From an uncultured Desulfomonile sp. (lineage in GTDB: Bacteria > Desulfobacterota > Desulfomonilia > Desulfomonilales > Desulfomonilaceae): a stretch of 10,787 nucleotides of DNA. The position numbers and the translations under genes were made by a program. The stretch covers positions 1-10,787 of the forward strand of contig CALDNG010000182.1 in assembly GCA_937915285.1 (NCBI GenBank), read 5' to 3'. Of the stretch, positions 7,544-10,787 are shown in pieces (position 1 is the first letter of the stretch; the number at the start of each line of letters is the position of its first letter). Below the pieces are notes generated by a model, which did not search any database, was not told the origin of the DNA, and saw nothing but the letters and a program-made list of their open reading frames with translations.

Positions 7544-8725
7544 ATGAGAATAATAAACATGGATCACGTGGCTGCTTCTCCGTTGTTGCCGGAAGTGGTT
7601 GACTCCATGATCCCGTTCCTGAAGGAAAAATACGGTAACCCATCGAGCATGCATAGCCTTGGTGAGGAAGTTACTGAAGCCATAGATGAATCTCGTGAAG
7701 AAGTGGCGAAACTTATCAACGCCAAGCCTACAGACATAATTTTTACGTCCGGTGGCACCGAGTCAAACAACTGGGCCCTCAAGGGAGTCATGCAAGCCAA
7801 CAGGTCCAGAGGTAATCACCTCATTACTTCATCGATTGAACATTTCTCCATAATGCATGCCATAAAAGCGCTTGAGAAAAGTGGTATCGAAGTAACCAGA
7901 TTACCCGTAGACCAATATGGTTTTGTAGATCCTGATGATGTGAAAAAGGCAATTACGCCACAAACAACTCTTATCTCTGTCATGCACGCAAATAACGAGA
8001 TAGGAACTATAGAACCTATAGCTGAAATAGGTAAGATTGCCCGCGAACGTGGCATTCCGTTCCACACGGATGCAGTCGCCACGGTTGGAGTGATCCCGGT
8101 AGATGTTCAGGCCATGAATGTTGATCTCCTGTCTCTCGCATCTAACCCGATGTATGGTCCTCATGGAGTTGGAGCCCTTTATGTCAAAAAGGGAGTAAAA
8201 ATAGCTCCCCTCCTGGATGGTGGCATCCAGGAAAGCGGTATGAGGGCGGGAACGGAGAACGTGTTGGGTATTGTAGGCATGGGCAAGGCGGCGGAGATAG
8301 CTTTAGGCCAGATGGACAACAGGATAGCCCATCTGATTCCTTTACGCGACAGGCTTATCAACGAAATTCCCAAAGCAATTGAAGAGGTTGATCTTGTGGG
8401 ACATCCCACGGACAGGTTACCTGGTAACGCAAGCTTAACCGTGAAATATGTCGAAGGTGAATCAATGCTTCTGTTTCTTGACATGGAAGGTGTCAAGATA
8501 GCCAGTGGATCGGCTTGCATATCCCGTTCACTCAAAGTTTCACACGTAATGCTTTCAATGGGAATTGACGCCGGAACGGCTCAGGGATCGTTGCTTTTCA
8601 CTTTGGGCGCTGACAACTCTTCAGAAGATGTGGACGATGTGCTGAGGGTGTTGCCACCGATCGTCCAGCGCCTCAGGGAAATGTCACCGCTTTATAAGAA
8701 GACGTCAAAAACCAAACCGGTTTGA
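7544..8725 (+). CDS. IscS/NifS-family protein lacking the PLP-binding lysine (probable non-desulfurase)
   Basis: This is a 393-residue fold-type I PLP-family protein, collinear with E. coli IscS. Conserved features are SGGTESNN (Thr72), the IEH ring-stacking histidine (His100), HANNEIGT, the pyridine-N aspartate (Asp176), GMRAGT, and the mobile loop SGSAC with Cys325. Cys325, Asp176 and His100 align without gaps to IscS Cys328, Asp180 and His104 by local offsets. The invariant HKxYGPKG lysine region instead reads S-N-P-M-Y-G-P-H-G, so Lys206 becomes Pro202 and His205 becomes Asn201. Gln183 becomes Ala179, Ser203 becomes Ala199, and the substrate-carboxylate Arg354 becomes Leu351. Canonical cysteine desulfurase chemistry therefore looks impossible. 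Archaeoglobus fulgidus IscS is a known relative that lacks the lysine and has no desulfurase activity, yet donates a cysteine ligand to an Fe-S cluster on IscU. The iscU gene follows 111 bases downstream. Automatic annotation would probably call this an active desulfurase. Confidence 0.93.
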   Translation: MRIINMDHVAASPLLPEVVDSMIPFLKEKYGNPSSMHSLGEEVTEAIDESREEVAKLINAKPTDIIFTSGGTESNNWALKGVMQANRSRGNHLITSSIEHFSIMHAIKALEKSGIEVTRLPVDQYGFVDPDDVKKAITPQTTLISVMHANNEIGTIEPIAEIGKIARERGIPFHTDAVATVGVIPVDVQAMNVDLLSLASNPMYGPHGVGALYVKKGVKIAPLLDGGIQESGMRAGTENVLGIVGMGKAAEIALGQMDNRIAHLIPLRDRLINEIPKAIEEVDLVGHPTDRLPGNASLTVKYVEGESMLLFLDMEGVKIASGSACISRSLKVSHVMLSMGIDAGTAQGSLLFTLGADNSSEDVDDVLRVLPPIVQRLREMSPLYKKTSKTKPV

Positions 8726-8784
8726 TAGCATCTATACTGAAAGAATGACGAGAGAGTCGGTCAAAAAAATATAAAACACAGAAT

Positions 8785-8823
8785 CGGATGTGCTTAAACC
8801 GGCCAGGCCTGAAAAGACATCCG
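8785..8823 (+). promoter_or_regulatory. Possible hairpin in the iscU leader
   Basis: CGGATGT (8785-8791) can pair with ACATCCG (8817-8823) as a 7-base stem. The 25-base loop contains the small palindrome CAGGCCTG. The 3' arm ends two bases before the GGAG ribosome-binding site (8826-8829) of the ATG at 8837, so folding could tune translation or mark an RNA-processing site between the two genes. There is no U-tract, so it is not an ordinary terminator. Confidence 0.3.
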
Positions 8824-8836
8824 GCGGAGAACAAAG

Positions 8837-9322
8837 ATGTATAATGAAACGGTAATGGAACATTTCAAAAATCCCCGAAACGTAGGTGAGATTGCAGATG
8901 CTGATGGTGTAGGGAGTGTCGGCAATCCGGCATGTGGGGATATCATGGAGTTCTACATCAAGGTGAAAGATGACGTTCTCGAGGACGTCAAGTTCAAGAC
9001 ATTCGGATGTGGAGCGGCAATAGCCGTATCCAGCATGGTCAGCGAGATGGCCAAAGGTAAGACCCTGGATGAGGCGCTTAAAATATCAAACAAATCTGTG
9101 ATAGAGGCATTGGAGGGCTTGCCCAAGAAGAAACACCACTGTTCCAATCTTGGCGCAGATGCATTGCACAGGGCAATAGAGGACTACTTTGCCAAGCAGA
9201 AAGGGTCTGACTCTGAAAAACAAGTGGATGGCCCTGAGATTTGTTCATGCCCGGTATGTGATGTAAACGATCCTGCCGAGGCCCCATTCTGCGCATCGGT
9301 TTGTGAAAGAACTTCGAAATAG
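8837..9322 (+). CDS. iscU: IscU/NifU-N iron-sulfur cluster scaffold with a Cys-rich tail
   Basis: This is a 161-residue scaffold on which [Fe-S] clusters are built before transfer to apo-proteins in the cytoplasm. Residues 1-118 form the IscU domain. The three cluster cysteines and the aspartate are present: Cys33 and Asp35 in GNPACGDIM, Cys58 in FGCGAAIA, and Cys102 in HHCSNLGADAL. The LPPVK motif bound by the HscA chaperone in E. coli is LPKKK here, so HscA-type handling is unlikely. Residues 119-161 are an extension: a polar linker, then C-x-C-x2-C-x10-C-x3-C (Cys136, 138, 141, 152, 156). The position and the I-C-x-C start resemble the beginning of the Bfd-like [2Fe-2S] domain in nitrogenase NifU, but that domain is missing. 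A GGAG site precedes the ATG by 7 bases. The gene follows the IscS-like gene and ends before a strong terminator. Confidence 0.93.
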   Translation: MYNETVMEHFKNPRNVGEIADADGVGSVGNPACGDIMEFYIKVKDDVLEDVKFKTFGCGAAIAVSSMVSEMAKGKTLDEALKISNKSVIEALEGLPKKKHHCSNLGADALHRAIEDYFAKQKGSDSEKQVDGPEICSCPVCDVNDPAEAPFCASVCERTSK

Positions 9323-9347
9323 CATGCCAGAATTCGCAAGACTTATT

Positions 9348-9380
9348 AAGGGAAGCGTTTGAGTCGCTTCCCTTTGTTGT
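9348..9380. terminator. Bidirectional intrinsic terminator between iscU and truA
   Basis: AAGGGAAGCG (9348-9357) and CGCTTCCCTT (9365-9374) form a perfect 10-base stem with a 7-base loop. It is followed on the plus strand by TGTTGT (U-rich), and on the minus strand by the complement of TTATT. It sits in the gap between two convergent genes and can end transcription from both sides. Confidence 0.88.
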
Positions 9381-9419
9381 CTCAATCAAGCTATTCAATT
9401 AAAAAATCTGCCCTAATCT

Positions 9420-10160
9420 TTAGTAGTCCACCCGGGCTAAAGACAAACCGCATGCCGACGCCTTTCCGATGGCAAGTGACCTGTCACGCGAATCCAGAAC
9501 AAGCTTAACATGGTCTGAGCTGATCTCTCGCTTTCCTACGCGTATTAGTGAAGCAACCAGGGTTCTAACCATATATCTTAGGAATCCGGATCCACGAATG
9601 GTGAAAATCAGGGTTTGATGGCTCTGATCCACTTTCCATTTAGCTGAAAAAATTTGACGAACCGTAGACGGTGTGCCATCTGTAGGCGCTCCAAAAGCGG
9701 CAAAATCGTGAGTTCCGATCAGCCAGTCTGAAGCCAGGTTCATTTGCTCCAAATCCAGGGATTGGGGAACATGGCATGAGTAAAACCGGTGAAAAGGTGA
9801 TTTTATTTTTTCGTTGAACACTGAGTAAATGTAGGTCTTTGAAACAGCGCCATGCCTTGCATGAAAATCAGGGGTCGTTTTTTGAAGATCAATGACGGAT
9901 ATGTCCTGGGGTAACAGAGAATTGAGCGCTTTTTGCAGTTTTTCCAGATCATGGCGCCAATTTACTGAGAAATGGGCCACCTGTCCGGAGGCATGCACAC
10001 CCGAGTCAGTTCTGCCAGCCCCGTGAATTCTTGTCTGTGCCTGAAGGATTCGCCCCAGGACCTTTTCAATTTCACCCTGGATCGTCGGAACATCGGGCTG
10101 GAACTGCCACCCACAATAAGAAGTTCCGTCGTACTGTATTACGGCTTTGAGTTTGTCCAT
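9420..10160 (-). CDS. truA: tRNA pseudouridine synthase A
   Basis: This is a 246-residue TruA that isomerises uridines 38-40 in the anticodon stem-loop of many tRNAs. The catalytic motif GRTDSGVHA is present, with the nucleophilic aspartate at residue 52. Other family marks are the N-terminal QYDGTSYCGWQFQP, the DFHARHGAVSKTYIYSV segment, the HDFAAFG stretch, RGSGFLRYMVRTLVASLIRVG, and the end ASACGLSLARVDY. Length is normal for the family, and nothing essential seems missing. The ATG at 10160 is the natural family start, although the upstream bases hold no clear ribosome-binding site. It lies 75 bases downstream of pdxT on the same strand and is probably cotranscribed. Its 3' end faces iscU across the shared terminator. 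Confidence 0.97.
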   Translation of the reverse strand: MDKLKAVIQYDGTSYCGWQFQPDVPTIQGEIEKVLGRILQAQTRIHGAGRTDSGVHASGQVAHFSVNWRHDLEKLQKALNSLLPQDISVIDLQKTTPDFHARHGAVSKTYIYSVFNEKIKSPFHRFYSCHVPQSLDLEQMNLASDWLIGTHDFAAFGAPTDGTPSTVRQIFSAKWKVDQSHQTLIFTIRGSGFLRYMVRTLVASLIRVGKREISSDHVKLVLDSRDRSLAIGKASACGLSLARVDY

Positions 10161-10235
10161 GAGGGAATTAGCCGATCCCTGGGGAATGGGCCGCCTGCGG
10201 ATCCAGGGTCATGAGCCTAAGCCCCCGGAATAGAG

Positions 10236-10787
10236 TTAATCTGACTGGGCTGATCTAGATTCTTCAATCATTCTAACAAAGTATCTGTGCAGTCGATCGT
10301 CATCAGTCAGTTCGGGATGGAATGACATGGCAAGCAGATTTCCCTGCCTTACTGCGACTATCCTTCCATCCTCAAGCCTGCACACTACTCTTACCCCATC
10401 GCCAACGCGAGTGACCACAGGGGCCCTGATAAAGATCCCAGGGAATGGTGGACCTTCAAGGCCGCTTATGACGAGATCCGTTTCAAAACTCTCCAGTTGT
10501 CTTCCAAAAGCGTTACGCTCAACATCCATATCAATCAGGTTGAGGAGAGGCTGGTCAAAACCGACATCTTTTGCCATCAAGACCAAGCCCCCACAAGTTC
10601 CCCAGAAAGGTATTTTTCGGGATAGTTCTCGCAGTTCCTCAATGAACCCCCACTGGCGCGCCAGTTTGCCCACCGTGGTGCTTTCACCACCAGGGATTAT
10701 GAGGCCATCTATTCCCTCAAGGTCCTCTGGAAGACGAACCTCTATAGTCTCGATTCCCAGCCTTTTCATGGCCGAGCAATGCTCTTC
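10236..10787 (-). CDS. pdxT: PLP synthase glutaminase subunit PdxT (N-terminus cut by window edge)
   Basis: PdxT is the class I glutamine amidotransferase subunit of the PdxS-PdxT pyridoxal 5'-phosphate synthase. It hydrolyses glutamine and channels ammonia to PdxS for ribose-phosphate-dependent PLP synthesis. The family motifs appear in order: IIPGGESTT, the nucleophile in FWGTCGG (Cys codon 10593-10595), ERNAFGRQ, IFIRAP, and SFHPEL with the His and Glu of the triad. The usual GTCAG is GTCGG here, a mild change. The frame stays open to 10787 and reads E-E-H-C-S-A before an internal Met at 10769. Family proteins have about a dozen more residues (typically starting MKIGVLALQG), so the start lies beyond the edge. 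The pdxS partner is not in the window and is probably just outside to the right. Confidence 0.95.
   Translation of the reverse strand, partial: EEHCSAMKRLGIETIEVRLPEDLEGIDGLIIPGGESTTVGKLARQWGFIEELRELSRKIPFWGTCGGLVLMAKDVGFDQPLLNLIDMDVERNAFGRQLESFETDLVISGLEGPPFPGIFIRAPVVTRVGDGVRVVCRLEDGRIVAVRQGNLLAMSFHPELTDDDRLHRYFVRMIEESRSAQSD

Noticed and set aside
7344..7547. Plus-strand 67-codon open frame spanning the RND end and the IscS-like start
   Set aside because: It overlaps the RND 3' end in another frame, shows no recognisable motif, and covers the promoter and ribosome-binding region of the next gene.
7544..8725. Interpretation of the IscS-like gene as a degraded pseudogene
   Set aside because: The frame is full length. 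The Cys loop, Asp176, His100 and most surface motifs are intact, it has a strong ribosome-binding site, and it is followed by an intact scaffold gene. Loss is confined to the cofactor and substrate pocket.
10177..10208. CCCTGG and CCAGGG inverted repeat between pdxT and truA, enclosing a small CCG/CGG repeat
   Set aside because: The stem is only 6 bases with a 20-base loop and has no U-tract on the transcribed (minus) strand. It is too weak to call a terminator or riboswitch.
9972..10214. Plus-strand 80-codon frame antisense to truA
   Set aside because: It is a shadow of the strongly supported truA gene, with no ribosome-binding site or protein family features.
10236..10787. Functional link between pdxT (PLP synthesis) and the PLP-family IscS-like protein
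   Set aside because: The genes are on opposite strands beyond a strong terminator, and the IscS-like protein appears not to bind PLP covalently. Proximity is probably chance.

Overview
The window looks like a chromosomal segment from an anaerobic Gram-negative bacterium. Deltaproteobacterial or sulfate-reducer-like (Desulfobacterota) relatives are the best guess, but this rests only on gene style: a TRAP carboxylate-type permease, an MMPL/RND exporter, and an IscS/IscU pair resembling the Archaeoglobus type. Base composition is even, and no insertion sequences, phage genes, tRNAs or CRISPR arrays are visible.

Layout: (1) 1-1258, plus strand, is a TRAP transporter large permease (DctM family) cut by the left edge. 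(2) 1344-2801, minus strand, is a Wzx-like polysaccharide flippase convergent with the TRAP gene. (3) 3018-7446, plus strand, is an envelope-transport group divergent from the flippase: a MacB/FtsX-type ABC permease without a visible ATPase, a DUF2062 membrane protein, and an 853-residue MMPL-family RND transporter. (4) 7544-9322, plus strand, is an iron-sulfur assembly pair: an IscS/NifS-family protein followed by an IscU/NifU-N scaffold. A strong bidirectional terminator follows at 9348-9380. (5) On the minus strand from the right edge come pdxT (glutaminase subunit of PLP synthase, cut by the edge) and truA (tRNA pseudouridine synthase A).

The most notable observation is the IscS-like protein. 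It keeps the fold signatures and the mobile catalytic cysteine (Cys325). However, the invariant PLP Schiff-base lysine is replaced by proline (Pro202, in S-N-P-M-Y-G-P where the family has H-K-x-Y-G-P). Several other PLP or substrate contacts are also replaced: Gln183 to Ala179, Ser203 to Ala199, His205 to Asn201 and Arg354 to Leu351 (E. coli IscS numbering first). It is therefore probably not a working cysteine desulfurase. Its partner IscU keeps Cys33, Asp35, Cys58 and Cys102, lacks the LPPVK chaperone motif, and carries an unusual five-cysteine tail. This suggests an Fe-S assembly system in which the 'IscS' is a structural or cysteine-ligand partner and sulfur comes from elsewhere, for example free sulfide. 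A TTGAC-N7-GTCAA dyad upstream of the pair is a candidate Rrf2/IscR-like operator.

All intergenic gaps are under 300 bases. The longest (2802-3017) appears to hold divergent promoters. The convergent gap 1259-1343 shows no terminator that I can recognise.
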